From an uncultured Treponema sp. (lineage in GTDB: Bacteria > Spirochaetota > Spirochaetia > Treponematales > Treponemataceae): a stretch of 64,000 bases of DNA. Positions 7,647 to 16,795 of the stretch are shown here, in pieces; position 1 is the first letter of the stretch; the number at the start of each line of letters is the position of its first letter. The stretch covers positions 44,477 through 108,476 of the forward strand of contig CALFIX010000018.1 of NCBI GenBank assembly GCA_937877515.1. Reading direction: 5' to 3'. The position numbers and the translations under genes are program-made. The notes under the pieces were generated by a model. The model worked only from the letters and a program-made list of their open reading frames with translations. It searched no databases and had not been told where the DNA came from.

Positions 7647-8690
7647 TTGAAAAAAATCCTTTTAACCGCCATAGCATTTTTACTTTCGCTAAGTGCATTT
7701 GCCCTACCAGGTGAACAAGTTATTTCTGACACATCAGGCGAATACATTTACTTTGAAGACAACACATTTAAAACAGAAACCTACATTGGTTTTCTCTACT
7801 ACAATCCAGAAACCTACGCCATTAGATATTATAGTCCGCTAAACAAAAAAACAAAAACTCAAGAAAAATCAATTACATTATATCTTACAGTAGACAGCAC
7901 AAAAGAAAAACTTTCAATTACAGGAGAATACATAGTTGGTGCAAGCGAACAGGAAGACACAGAAATAGTAAACTATCTTCATGACCTCTTTTACGAACTT
8001 ACAGAACGCAGGAAAAAGGTTAGCTTTTCTAAGCTAGAGCTTTTAGAATCAGAAGAAGAATTCTTACAGTTTGGAGGAGATGTAATAATCACATATAATC
8101 CTCTAGCTCCAATCTTTAACATACAGACAATAACATCTAAAAGCGGAACAATTCTTTTAAACCTTCGCCACGTGGGACTTCTTTCTTCTTCCGGCGACAA
8201 ATCTTTTGAAGCCTACACAGGAAACATTAAAGAAAAAGACCAAAAGCGAACTGTAAAAAAACAAAAAACTACTCCTTACGAAGCTTCTTATTCAAACACA
8301 AAATGCACAATAGACACGTCCTGGACTCAAAACGCAGAAAACTTTTATTTATACGGTAACAATGCACTTTTAATGCTGAACAGCACAGCCCTGCCAAAAG
8401 AATTAGAAGACTCTCCAGAACTTTTTATGTTGCTTCTTTTTAGAAAACTTGCAACTTGTCCAAAAGAAAATATTATTCCATGGCACAGCGTAAGCATTAA
8501 ACAAAAATCCGATAGCTCTACAGAAGTTTCTCTTTTAGTTATAGACACAAAGGAACAGACCGCTACAAGAGTTTTTCACACACTCATAAAAAACGGCAAT
8601 TCCATAGATTATGCAATGCTTAGCGTTTTTGACGGCGCATACCAGAAGGACAGAAGTTATTACAACTCTATTTTAGAAAGCATTCGCTAA
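7647..8690 (+). CDS. exported protein of unknown function, TTG start
   Basis: A 347-aa protein that begins with a classic signal peptide: LKKILL n-region, a hydrophobic stretch, and a likely cut after SAFA before LPGEQV. I choose the TTG at 7647 because GGAG sits 6 nt upstream (7637-7640) and the signal peptide starts there. The longer frame from 7578 would translate through the right arm of the inverted repeat. The mature part is polar and lacks motifs I recognise; it looks like a periplasmic or outer-membrane-associated spirochete protein. Its stop overlaps the stop of the convergent GerMN gene. Confidence 0.7.
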   Translation: MKKILLTAIAFLLSLSAFALPGEQVISDTSGEYIYFEDNTFKTETYIGFLYYNPETYAIRYYSPLNKKTKTQEKSITLYLTVDSTKEKLSITGEYIVGASEQEDTEIVNYLHDLFYELTERRKKVSFSKLELLESEEEFLQFGGDVIITYNPLAPIFNIQTITSKSGTILLNLRHVGLLSSSGDKSFEAYTGNIKEKDQKRTVKKQKTTPYEASYSNTKCTIDTSWTQNAENFYLYGNNALLMLNSTALPKELEDSPELFMLLLFRKLATCPKENIIPWHSVSIKQKSDSSTEVSLLVIDTKEQTATRVFHTLIKNGNSIDYAMLSVFDGAYQKDRSYYNSILESIR

Positions 8691-9538
8691 AAACTTTTTC
8701 TGGTAAGGGGTGTACCAATCCACACTCCTTCTAAACCTAAATACTCTTTCTTTTCGCCATCCACTAAAAACTGAACACTTTCTACAGTTGGGAAAGCCGT
8801 TGCTGTGTATACAAGCTGCTGCAGCTGACCTCTTGTACCTTCAATTCCATACTGATTAAATTCAAACTCAGAACTAAAATTAAGAGTTGCAACTCCATTT
8901 TTTACAGAAGCCCCAATCAATCTGCTGCCAGTAGAAAGCAATGAACGGCATCCGGCATTCTCCTCTTCCAGAGTAGGACCTGCAATAAGTGCGTTTACGG
9001 CATCTACTAAAGGACTGTCTGATTTTTTCATTACGCGGGTAACTTCTTTACGACTGACAGAACCGTCACTGTTTATGGTCATAAAATAAAGTTTTATATT
9101 CATGGTACGAGGTAAAACCTCTTCTACTTCTTTCTTTACTTCTTCTTTTTTAGTTTCTGCAGCTGCTTCCTTTGCTACAGCTTGAGACGTCTCATTCTGC
9201 ATGCGGGTTGCTTCAGAATTTTTTGCAACAACAGTTTTCTCTTCATAATCATCTTTATCAGAAGACTCTTTCTGTTTCGTTAAATTAATTTCTATATTCT
9301 CAAGAGGGCCAACATCATTTTTTTCTTCTTCAACATCTTTTACTTCGGCATTTTCTACAAACGAAGGAGTTTTACCAAAAAGCTCCTTAAAAAAATCAGT
9401 AGATTTTAAATTTGAAAAAATACGCCCCTGATTAACTAGAAAAAAAATCAAAAGCACTAAAAAAGCTAAAACCCATAATGCCAGGGCAAGACCGGAACCC
9501 TTTGATTTATTTTTACCTTTATTATTTTTTTCTGCCAT
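8687..9538 (-). CDS. membrane-anchored GerMN domain protein
   Basis: A 283-aa protein with a lysine-rich N-terminus, one transmembrane segment at about residues 14-38, a charged low-complexity linker to about residue 145, and a C-terminal GerMN domain. The domain is seen in IKLYFMTINSDGSV, the DAVNALIAGPTLEE block and the GVATLNFSSEFEF block. GerMN was named from sporulation and germination proteins, but it also occurs in non-sporulating bacteria on envelope proteins. It is probably exposed in the periplasm. It has its own promoter with the -10 only 6 nt before the ATG. Confidence 0.8.
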   Translation of the reverse strand: MAEKNNKGKNKSKGSGLALALWVLAFLVLLIFFLVNQGRIFSNLKSTDFFKELFGKTPSFVENAEVKDVEEEKNDVGPLENIEINLTKQKESSDKDDYEEKTVVAKNSEATRMQNETSQAVAKEAAAETKKEEVKKEVEEVLPRTMNIKLYFMTINSDGSVSRKEVTRVMKKSDSPLVDAVNALIAGPTLEEENAGCRSLLSTGSRLIGASVKNGVATLNFSSEFEFNQYGIEGTRGQLQQLVYTATAFPTVESVQFLVDGEKKEYLGLEGVWIGTPLTRKSF

Positions 9539-9544
9539 AATTTA

Positions 9545-9574
9545 AGTATACTCCTAAAAGATACTGTTTTTCAA
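9545..9574 (-). promoter_or_regulatory. promoter of the GerMN gene
   Basis: Minus-strand TTGAAA (9574-9569), 18 bp, TATACT (9550-9545), then 6 nt to the ATG at 9538. A TAGGAG lies between -35 and -10, upstream of the predicted start site, so it would not be in the mRNA. Confidence 0.65.
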
Positions 9575-9589
9575 TAAAGTAAAAGAAGC

Positions 9590-10441
9590 TTACAATACAA
9601 AGTGCACATTCATTCCACCGGGAGCAAAAGAAAACTCAACGTTCTCTTTCTTAGGTAATACATGATGCATAAAAGGCACAATAAAACCACAGATACTTCC
9701 CAAAGCCGCACCCGTTAAAACATCTGTAAAAAAATGGTTTCCGCTAGCCATTCTCATTATACCTGTTGCGACAGCTACGCCATAAGAAGTAACCATAACG
9801 GGAATTCTCCACGAAGACTCCGGGTAATAAACACTAAAAGCATAAGTTAAAAAAGTTGCTCCATAAAACGCACTTGTCGTGTGCCCGCTTGGCCAAGAAA
9901 ACTCAAAATCATGATTTTCCAAGGCGTCCATATCCCACACATCAAAATACATGTAAGGTCTGACTCTATGAACGGATACCTTTAGAATATTTTTTATTCC
10001 CCAGGAAAACATCCAGCCTTCTGCATACATTGTTAAGAGGGGGAAAAATTCTTTTAAGGGAAAATTATCACGCAAAAACTCAGTACCAAAAACTGCTGCA
10101 GGAAAAACCGCAAGATTCGCTGCACAGAGCAATGTTCCGACAGTATCTAAACCGGAGCTGTATGACCGGGCAAAGAACGCATCAAGTGCGTTCACATCAG
10201 AAAGAGAAAGATTTAAGTCTGTATATTCAGGTAAAGGATAAAACTTCTGCATTAAAAGTCCGGCGACGCAGCTGGAAGCACTTAACGTTACCAAAGGAGC
10301 ATCCAGCTTCCAACTTAAATAAAAAGGAGAAGTATTTTCTAAGGCTTCGCAAATTTCATTTTCTTTTATTTCAAAAGCATTTAAAAAAGAAGAACAAAAT
10401 AAAATCAGCGACAAAATTAAAAATATTCTTTTATTTTTCAT
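9590..10441 (-). CDS. PAP2-family membrane phosphatase
   Basis: A 283-aa protein with an N-terminal signal or anchor segment and several hydrophobic helices. The three phosphatase signatures are present: KVSVHRVRP (KxxxxxxRP), PSGHTTSAF, and SGNHFFTDVLTG (a variant of SRxxxxxHxxxD). The family removes phosphate from lipid phosphates such as phosphatidic acid or undecaprenyl pyrophosphate at the outer face of the membrane; the exact substrate is unknown. It starts 2 nt after the trmH-like gene and is probably co-transcribed with it. Confidence 0.85.
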   Translation of the reverse strand: MKNKRIFLILSLILFCSSFLNAFEIKENEICEALENTSPFYLSWKLDAPLVTLSASSCVAGLLMQKFYPLPEYTDLNLSLSDVNALDAFFARSYSSGLDTVGTLLCAANLAVFPAAVFGTEFLRDNFPLKEFFPLLTMYAEGWMFSWGIKNILKVSVHRVRPYMYFDVWDMDALENHDFEFSWPSGHTTSAFYGATFLTYAFSVYYPESSWRIPVMVTSYGVAVATGIMRMASGNHFFTDVLTGAALGSICGFIVPFMHHVLPKKENVEFSFAPGGMNVHFVL

Positions 10442-10443
10442 AC

Positions 10444-11208
10444 CTACATTCTGGCTAAAGAGAGTTCATAGCATATAACAGAAGCTGCCTGTGCTACATT
10501 TAAGCTATCAACTTTTACATTCTGACCTCTTGGAATCATAACAAGCTTATCGCAATTCTTCTTTACTTCTTCAGATATTCCATTCTCTTCGTTTCCAAGA
10601 ACAATTATTGCACCCTTATCTTTTACAAAGTTCCCTAAATTTCTAGAGCTAACAGATCCTTCAAGACTTGTTCCTATGCGCACTAACTTATCTTTCATAT
10701 CCTGCAAAAGATACGGAATAGACCTTATTGAATAAATATTTACATATTCCATTCCGCCTTCCGCAACCCTATAGCTGCTTGTGGTAACAGAAGACTGAGC
10801 TTCATCTAAAGGAATTACAATATTCTTTATTCCAAAAAAGGCTGCGCTTCGCACAATGGCGCCAAGGTTATTTGCGTTTCCTACTCTATCCAGCAAAATT
10901 GTAAACTCTTTATTCTGTGCCCAGCGGGCAGTATCATCTTTTGTTAAAGCAGGTATCTCTGGAGCTTCTATCATTGCAACAACACCCTGATGATGCACAG
11001 ATCCGCATAGTTTTTCCAACTCTTTCGGATCGTTCACCTGATTATAAGGGCGCTTAGAAGAAGCCATCTTCTTACACAGTCCGCCAAAAAGAGGAGCCCG
11101 TTCTTTTGTAAAATACAAACGCTGAATTTTCTGAGGATTATTCTTTTCCAAAGTTTTTACAGCTGCAAAACCGCAGACTGCAAGTTCATTTCTTGCTGAA
11201 TTCTTCAT
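10444..11208 (-). CDS. TrmH/SpoU-family RNA 2'-O-methyltransferase
   Basis: A 254-aa SPOUT enzyme that methylates ribose 2'-OH in rRNA or tRNA. The N-terminal substrate-binding domain covers about residues 1-85. The three SpoU motifs follow: GNANNLGAIVRSAAFFG, IVLGNEENGIS, and IPRGQNVKVDSLNVAQAAS. It resembles RlmB/TsnR-type enzymes but the target nucleotide cannot be told. The ATG has no Shine-Dalgarno; a TATAAT box lies 7 nt upstream. PAP2 follows in the same transcript. Confidence 0.88.
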   Translation of the reverse strand: MKNSARNELAVCGFAAVKTLEKNNPQKIQRLYFTKERAPLFGGLCKKMASSKRPYNQVNDPKELEKLCGSVHHQGVVAMIEAPEIPALTKDDTARWAQNKEFTILLDRVGNANNLGAIVRSAAFFGIKNIVIPLDEAQSSVTTSSYRVAEGGMEYVNIYSIRSIPYLLQDMKDKLVRIGTSLEGSVSSRNLGNFVKDKGAIIVLGNEENGISEEVKKNCDKLVMIPRGQNVKVDSLNVAQAASVICYELSLARM

Positions 11209-11215
11209 AAAAACA

Positions 11216-11221
11216 ATTATA
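11216..11221 (-). promoter_or_regulatory. -10 box of the trmH-like gene
   Basis: TATAAT on the minus strand, 7 nt before the ATG at 11208. I find no good -35 box 16-18 bp upstream, so this is weaker evidence than the other promoters. Confidence 0.45.
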
Positions 11222-11256
11222 CAGACTTTACGTTTCCAGGTCTACGAATAAGAAGA

Positions 11257-11943
11257 CTAAGAATGTCTCAGGTCAGAAGGGCTTACTCCATAACGTTTTT
11301 TGAATACATTTGTAAAATACGAAGTACGAGAAAACCCGCTTTTTTTAGCAACATTTTCTATTTTCTCACCCGCATAAAGCAATTGCCTTCTTGCAAAATC
11401 TAAGCGCAATTCAGTTAAATACGTCCAAAGAGAGACCCCCATCTCCTTTCTAAAAATTCTAGTAAGGTAATCTTCATTTACTCCAACTTGTCTGGCAATA
11501 TCTTCTCGAGTCAGACTCTTACTAAAATTTTTATTCATAAATAAAATTGCATATTTTACAATAATTGACGTCTTAGAAGATAAAAACTGTATTTTTTTAT
11601 CCATCAATAAATCCAAATGCAAAAAAAATTCATTCCCTTGAGCTATTGCAGTATTACAGACTAAAACCTTTTGCATATAGCTAATGGCACTAAAATTATT
11701 TATCTGACTAAAATCTTTTTCAGTTATAAGGACAGGAATTCTTGCAGTTTTTTCATTCTGTCTGACAGCTTTTACACCATCTTCTATATAAGAATCAAAT
11801 ATAATAAATTCAGGAACAAAACGCTGCAAAACTAAATCTACAAAGCTTGCAGAAGAAACTACTTCCGTAACATTTTCTTCTGAAAACTTTTTTAAGAGCT
11901 CATTATTACTACCTATAAAAAGAATTCTGTGAGGCTTTTTCAT
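11257..11943 (-). CDS. AraC-family regulator with degenerate receiver-like domain
   Basis: A 228-aa protein. Residues 1-115 look like a response-regulator fold (ILFIGSNN, FIIFDSY, IPVLITEKD), but the usual acidic pair after beta-1 is missing, so phosphorylation is doubtful. Residues 130-228 form a double helix-turn-helix AraC domain (LTREDIARQVGVNEDYLTRIFRKEMG, then FSRTSYFTNVFKKRYGVSP). It probably regulates transcription in answer to a bound partner or ligand. It is the last gene of the parA-parB-HD operon, with a 16-nt gap after the HD gene. Confidence 0.85.
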   Translation of the reverse strand: MKKPHRILFIGSNNELLKKFSEENVTEVVSSASFVDLVLQRFVPEFIIFDSYIEDGVKAVRQNEKTARIPVLITEKDFSQINNFSAISYMQKVLVCNTAIAQGNEFFLHLDLLMDKKIQFLSSKTSIIVKYAILFMNKNFSKSLTREDIARQVGVNEDYLTRIFRKEMGVSLWTYLTELRLDFARRQLLYAGEKIENVAKKSGFSRTSYFTNVFKKRYGVSPSDLRHS

Positions 11944-11958
11944 ATTTATTAAGCTCTC

Positions 11959-13011
11959 TTACAACCACTTTACGGCACCGTATTTAGTATCTGAAAAACT
12001 TAAGAAATCTTTTATAACATTCAAAGCTTCCAGGCTTAAAGAGCTGCACCTTAAGGCTTCTTTATTTTCATTTACCAATACCAAAGGGTCTACATATCTC
12101 GTTTTTACATTCATACTTATACAATAGGCATTTTCTATCGGAGTTTCAGAATGAATAACTTCTTTCATACCTCGGAAAGTTCTATAAAGCTTAGAAAACT
12201 CTTCATCAGGAGCTTCATTCATTTTTTTATCTAAAAGAAAAATCATTTCTTTTTCACTCATAGTATAAAGATCTTCTTCTCTAATGAATTTCTTTTCCAA
12301 CGCACACTTTAAGCTGTCTGCCAAAAGCTGCATACTTATCTTATCTTCGTTGTGCTGCAATATTAAACTTATCTCACAAAATTTTTTAGTATATCTAACA
12401 GCCTCTTCTAAATTCCTAAAGCCCAGCTCCGGTTCATTTTTTTCATTTTTAAGTAAGACAATATTTTTGTAGTTAGACTTAACTTCCTTTATTGACCACA
12501 CTTTATCTAAGGCAGCCCCACTCGGATACATATATTCCAGACGGTCCGCACTTAGCCCGGGTATTTCGTTATCTGCAACAGGGTATTTATGGTAGTCATC
12601 AATTTCGTATTTATATATTCCGTCCATAAAAAGTTTTTGACTTAACGCTAAATCTTCATTTATAAAAACAGACGTCAAGTGTTCCGTACTTTCCTGAGTA
12701 AGGGCGTCTCCATTTAAAAAATCCACAACATGACTAAACACAGGCGTAGACACATCATGAAACAGAGCTGCCAGAGTTTGCTTTTTATCATGAGTAAAAT
12801 TCCAAACAATAAGTGCCACTCCAATAGAGTGGTCTAATCGGGAATAAAAGAAATGATTATGAAATAAAGGAGTCCAGTCGGTTCCACACAAAAGGCCTAT
12901 GCCATTCAATCGCTGCAAAGAAGGAAAGCTTATATACTCATACAAAAAGTCAGGAACTTCAGAACACAAAATACTATGATACTTTTCTATACTAAATACT
13001 TCGTCTTCCAT
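11959..13011 (-). CDS. HD-domain phosphohydrolase
   Basis: A 350-aa cytoplasmic protein with an HD metal site: HNHFFYSRLDHSIG around residue 55 and LAALFHDVSTPVFSH with the HD pair around residue 90. It is of the dGTPase/SpoT-like HD type. Possible substrates are nucleotides or nucleotide second messengers; none can be proved. AAGGGG precedes the ATG. It sits between parB and the AraC-type regulator, which is an unusual addition to a par locus. Confidence 0.8.
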   Translation of the reverse strand: MEDEVFSIEKYHSILCSEVPDFLYEYISFPSLQRLNGIGLLCGTDWTPLFHNHFFYSRLDHSIGVALIVWNFTHDKKQTLAALFHDVSTPVFSHVVDFLNGDALTQESTEHLTSVFINEDLALSQKLFMDGIYKYEIDDYHKYPVADNEIPGLSADRLEYMYPSGAALDKVWSIKEVKSNYKNIVLLKNEKNEPELGFRNLEEAVRYTKKFCEISLILQHNEDKISMQLLADSLKCALEKKFIREEDLYTMSEKEMIFLLDKKMNEAPDEEFSKLYRTFRGMKEVIHSETPIENAYCISMNVKTRYVDPLVLVNENKEALRCSSLSLEALNVIKDFLSFSDTKYGAVKWL

Positions 13012-13037
13012 AAAAGCCCCTTATTTTAAGGCATGTG

Positions 13038-14027
13038 TTATTCTTTTACAACAATGTTATAAATTCTATCTAAATCATCTCGATTAAAATAATCTATTAC
13101 AATAGACCCCTTATCAAAGCTGCCGTTTAATTTTACTTTTGTTCCAAACACATCAATAAATTTTTGTTCAATGGCAACAAAGTTTGGATCTTTAGATGCA
13201 GAAGAATTTTCTGTTTTATTGGACAGCTTTTTATCTTTGGCACGGATTCCACCGTTCAGTTCAATAGCAAGTTGTTCTGTCTGACGGACGCTTAACCCCT
13301 GTCCTATAATCCTTCCAAAAAGCACTCTTTGATCTGCCGGATTTAAAACACTTAAAAGTGCACGTGCATGACCACTAGAAAGTTCTCCACTGGCAACGGA
13401 GCGCTGCATATCTTCCGGTAACTTTAAAAGGCGCACACAGTTTGCAACGGTAGAACGATTTTTTCCGACTCTCTGTGCAACTTCATCTTGAGTACTTCCA
13501 TTAAGCTCCATAAGCTTGTAATAGGCCATAGCCTCTTCTATAGGGTTTAAATCTGTACGCTGAATATTTTCTACTAATGCAACTTCAAGTTTACGTGCAT
13601 CAGAATATTTTCTAAGCTGAACAGGAACTTTTTCTAAACCTGCAGCACGAGCTGCTCTTGTTCTGCGTTCTCCTGCAATAATATAAAAAGAACCATCTCC
13701 CGCATCTTCTATAATGATAGGAGAAAGAACGCCTTCTATACGAACACTTTCTGTAAGCTCAGCAAGTTTTTCTTCATCAAAGAATAAGCGTGGCTGTCTT
13801 GGATTTGGTTTTAAAAGAGAGGGGTTTACCCACAAGGTTCCATTTTCGTCAGCGGTAATTCCTTTTGGGAGAGGTGAAGAAACTTCTACAGAAGGCTTTG
13901 CTACCGCCTCAGAAACTGCAGAAGATTTTTTTTCTGCAGCAGATTCTGAATTATAAGAGCTTTCCAGCTCCTCTTCCTCTTGCATTAAGGCACCTAAGCC
14001 CTTTCCTAAACGATTCATCTTAGCCAC
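13038..14027 (-). CDS. parB: chromosome partitioning protein ParB
   Basis: A 329-aa ParB. After an N-terminal ParA-activating NRLGKGLGALM segment and a disordered region comes the ParB/Srx CTPase domain with the GERRTRAARAAGL box near residue 120. A helix-turn-helix (TQDEVAQRVGKNRSTVANCVRLLKLP) and a C-terminal dimer domain follow. It loads on parS sites and works with ParA in origin segregation. The start is probably GTG at 14027, which overlaps the parA end by 8 nt; GAGG is 9 nt upstream of it. An ATG at 14018 is an alternative. I found no parS palindrome in the window. Confidence 0.93.
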   Translation of the reverse strand: MAKMNRLGKGLGALMQEEEELESSYNSESAAEKKSSAVSEAVAKPSVEVSSPLPKGITADENGTLWVNPSLLKPNPRQPRLFFDEEKLAELTESVRIEGVLSPIIIEDAGDGSFYIIAGERRTRAARAAGLEKVPVQLRKYSDARKLEVALVENIQRTDLNPIEEAMAYYKLMELNGSTQDEVAQRVGKNRSTVANCVRLLKLPEDMQRSVASGELSSGHARALLSVLNPADQRVLFGRIIGQGLSVRQTEQLAIELNGGIRAKDKKLSNKTENSSASKDPNFVAIEQKFIDVFGTKVKLNGSFDKGSIVIDYFNRDDLDRIYNIVVKE

Positions 14028-14775
14028 GATTAATTACCTCTTCTGCAAGTTTTTCGTAGCTCTTTGCACCAATACAATTTGGATCGTATTTACAAATAGG
14101 CTCTCCATGAGAAGGAGCTTCGCTTAGTCGTATATTGCGGGGAATAATTGTATTAAACACAACGTCCTTAAAATAACTTTTTACCTGCATAACAACATCC
14201 TGAGCAAGACGTGTTCTGCTGTCATACATGGTAAAAAATATTCCACCTATTACAAGTTCTTTATTTATTGTCTTTTGAACTTTTTTAACAGTTTGCAAAA
14301 GAAGAGTAATTCCTTCCAAAGCAAAATACTCGCATTGCATGGGAACCAATACAGCATCTGCACAAGCCAAACCGTTTAATGTAAGAACTCCTAAGGAAGG
14401 AGGACAATCTATAAAAATGTAATCATATTTATCACGAACAGAAGCCAGAGCTTCCTTTAAAAAGAACTCACGATTTTCTTGCTCAACAAGCTCTATTGCA
14501 GCTCCAGACAAATCTATGGAAGCAGAAATTGCATCTAAATTTTCTACAGAAGTATGTCTTATGGCATCTTCTGCAGTAGCCTGACCTGCCATCAATTCGT
14601 ATATTGTAGGCTTTTTCTTACTTACCCCAACCCCGCTAGACATATTACCCTGGCTATCAAAGTCTACTAAAAGAACCTTTTTACCTGCAAGTGCAATATA
14701 GGCTCCAATGTTAATAGCAGAAGTTGTTTTACCTACACCACCTTTTTGATTTACAAAAACGTATACCTTTCCCAT
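14020..14775 (-). CDS. parA: chromosome partitioning ATPase ParA/Soj
   Basis: A 251-aa ParA-type ATPase with the deviant Walker A KGGVGKTTS at residues 11-19, and YIFIDCPPSLG as Walker B and switch region. It drives chromosome origin segregation with ParB. The protein is short with no N-terminal DNA-binding domain, as in chromosomal Soj. There is no Shine-Dalgarno before the ATG at 14775, and AT-rich promoter-like DNA is immediately upstream. The gene is divergent from the methyltransferase at 14825, only 49 bp away. Confidence 0.94.
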   Translation of the reverse strand: MGKVYVFVNQKGGVGKTTSAINIGAYIALAGKKVLLVDFDSQGNMSSGVGVSKKKPTIYELMAGQATAEDAIRHTSVENLDAISASIDLSGAAIELVEQENREFFLKEALASVRDKYDYIFIDCPPSLGVLTLNGLACADAVLVPMQCEYFALEGITLLLQTVKKVQKTINKELVIGGIFFTMYDSRTRLAQDVVMQVKSYFKDVVFNTIIPRNIRLSEAPSHGEPICKYDPNCIGAKSYEKLAEEVINRG

Positions 14776-14824
14776 GATGCCATATAGTGTATCATTTTTT
14801 TTAATATGATGCTATAGTGTGAAC

Positions 14825-16051
14825 ATGATTCTTTCTGCAACATTTTCTAAACCGACTTCTGATGTAGAAGTAAAGCTGGGACACCCATACATAAAAATAC
14901 GATTTTGGTATTTAAATGATTCCTATGAAGCGGAATTTTTTACAAAGACGCAGAGCTTTAGAAAGCATTTTTCACCATCGCAATTTGAAGCCTTTGTAAA
15001 AGAAAATGCCGGCATAACTTTTAAAAATGTAATTGAACGCACAGAAGAAGAAGAAATTACCATACTTTCAAATCGTCATGGAAAAATAAAGGCTCTTACA
15101 AAAAAAATCCAAAAAAACGCAAAATCAGATTATGAATTTAAAAATATTGCAAATAAAAATCATAACAGACAAAAAAATTATATCTTAAAAGAAGGAGAAG
15201 CAATTCCTTTTTTAGTTGAACTTGGAGTAATGTCAAAAGACGGAAAAGTCTTAGCAAGTAAATACGACAAATTCAAGCAGATAAACAGATTTTTAGAATA
15301 CATAAAGGACATAACTGAAGAACTGATTAAAGCAAAATCCAATGACTCTCCTCTTACAATAATTGATTTTGGCTCTGGAAAATCTTACTTAACATTTGCA
15401 GTACATTATTATCTTTCAGAACTACAGCACATTCCCGTAAAAATTTATGGTCTGGATTTAAAAAAAGACGTAATCGAAAACTGCACAGCCTTAGCTGCAA
15501 AACTTGGTCTAATCGGCTTAGAATTTTCTGTAGGCGACATTGCAACTTTTAAAAACGAAAACGCATCTAAACCAGACTTAATCATTACCCTGCATGCCTG
15601 TGACACTGCAACAGACTATGCACTTAACTATGCAATAAAAAAAGGTGCAACTGCAATACTTTCTGTTCCCTGCTGTCAACATGAAATAAATTTACAACTA
15701 GAAAAACAAAAATCAAATCTGTCTAAAGAAAGTCATTTGGCATCAATCTGTCATTGGGGCCTTCTAAGGGAACGCTTTTCCTCACTTGCAACAGATGCAA
15801 TAAGAGCGGAACTTTTAGAGCAAAGTGGTTACAGCGTGCAGATCTTAGAATTTATAGACATGACGCATACCCCAAAAAACATTATGATTCGGGCTGTAAA
15901 GAAATCATCAAACTTAATTTCTTCAAATTCTTCTTCAGCTACGCATACTGAGAGTTCAAGCTGTCTGAGGACGAAAGCCCTTCTGGAAGAATTACAAGTT
16001 TCTCAAACGCTTTTTGAATTGCTAAAAGATTCACAAGAGACTCAGAAGTAA
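14825..16051 (+). CDS. class I SAM-dependent methyltransferase
   Basis: A 408-aa protein with an N-terminal domain of about 165 residues that I do not recognise. A Rossmann methyltransferase domain follows: TIIDFGSGKSYLTF (SAM motif I), YGLDLKKD, and DLIITLHACDTATDYAL with PCCQHE, as in the GSTCD-like Methyltransf_32 group. The substrate is unknown. TATAGT ends at 14818, 6 nt before the ATG at 14825; the in-frame GTG at 14819 is therefore less likely. The C-terminus is serine-rich and overlaps the convergent PHP gene by 113 nt. Confidence 0.8.
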   Translation: MILSATFSKPTSDVEVKLGHPYIKIRFWYLNDSYEAEFFTKTQSFRKHFSPSQFEAFVKENAGITFKNVIERTEEEEITILSNRHGKIKALTKKIQKNAKSDYEFKNIANKNHNRQKNYILKEGEAIPFLVELGVMSKDGKVLASKYDKFKQINRFLEYIKDITEELIKAKSNDSPLTIIDFGSGKSYLTFAVHYYLSELQHIPVKIYGLDLKKDVIENCTALAAKLGLIGLEFSVGDIATFKNENASKPDLIITLHACDTATDYALNYAIKKGATAILSVPCCQHEINLQLEKQKSNLSKESHLASICHWGLLRERFSSLATDAIRAELLEQSGYSVQILEFIDMTHTPKNIMIRAVKKSSNLISSNSSSATHTESSSCLRTKALLEELQVSQTLFELLKDSQETQK

Positions 16052-16703
16052 CAAGCTCTTCATTTTCGATATCCAGCTTTACGGAATGAAAGCCGACGTC
16101 AGTTATAAAATCTACAGGAGAAGCTTTTAAAACAGGATACGGACATGGAAGAAGTTTTGGGGCATCTTTTATGTTTTCAAATTCCAAGGCATCCCATGGA
16201 CCTCTTAAAATTTTTTCAAACTGACTCATAAACGAAAAATTTTTAGAATCTACTCTAGAAGGAATAATAAGCCCTGAATGTTCGTGCACCATGGAAGCTA
16301 ATTCAAATATGCTTACATCAGAATTACAAAGAAGATTTTTTTCTATGCTTCCAAGCATCTCACCTTTTTCGTTTACATAAATTTGTTCAGTCTTATCGTT
16401 AATAAAAAAAAGATGTCTCTGCCATTCAAGACCAAATTCAAACGCAGTAACTGGATTATTAAAAAGTACAAGAGCATGCACACATTCTGCAGTCTGAGCT
16501 TCCATTCCGTAAAGTGAAGGTACATTGTATTTTTTACAAAGCATGTAAAAAGCAGGAACATTCATTGTAGAATTATAATCTGTAAGACAAGCTAAATTTA
16601 CCTTGTTACGCAAAAGCGCCATTGCTAAATTTTGAGGATGCATGTCCAAACTTGTTCCAGGCGACAAACAAGAATGTAAATGTAAATCTGCTGATATTAC
16701 CAT
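15939..16703 (-). CDS. PHP-domain phosphoesterase
   Basis: A 254-aa protein of the polymerase-and-histidinol-phosphatase fold. Metal-binding motifs are DLHLHSCLSPG at residues 6-16, LTDYNS and GMEAQTAECVHAL. Such stand-alone PHP proteins hydrolyse phosphate mono- or diesters, but the substrate is unknown. The ATG at 16703 has no Shine-Dalgarno and its promoter -10 lies 5 nt upstream. The 3' end overlaps the opposite methyltransferase by 113 nt. Confidence 0.82.
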   Translation of the reverse strand: MVISADLHLHSCLSPGTSLDMHPQNLAMALLRNKVNLACLTDYNSTMNVPAFYMLCKKYNVPSLYGMEAQTAECVHALVLFNNPVTAFEFGLEWQRHLFFINDKTEQIYVNEKGEMLGSIEKNLLCNSDVSIFELASMVHEHSGLIIPSRVDSKNFSFMSQFEKILRGPWDALEFENIKDAPKLLPCPYPVLKASPVDFITDVGFHSVKLDIENEELVTSESLVNLLAIQKAFEKLVILPEGLSSSDSLNSQYA

Positions 16704-16708
16704 GTATC

Positions 16709-16738
16709 AGTATAGAACACTTTTTTCCGACTTTACAA
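16709..16738 (-). promoter_or_regulatory. promoter of the PHP gene
   Basis: Minus-strand TTGTAA (16738-16733), 18 bp, TATACT (16714-16709), then 5 nt to the ATG. Confidence 0.6.
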
Positions 16739-16795
16739 TTTTAAACTAGTTTTAAGATTTATTCAAGTAAATAATTTTACGGCAAAAAAAACGGG

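Noticed and set aside
10030..10458. 142-codon open frame on the plus strand.
   Set aside because: It lies antisense to the PAP2 gene, which has clear catalytic motifs; the plus-strand product is Lys-rich and shows no domain.
11257..14825. A parS site (TGTTTCACGTGAAACA-like) near parAB.
   Set aside because: I looked for the palindrome and its CACGTG core around the par genes and found none; it may be elsewhere in the genome.
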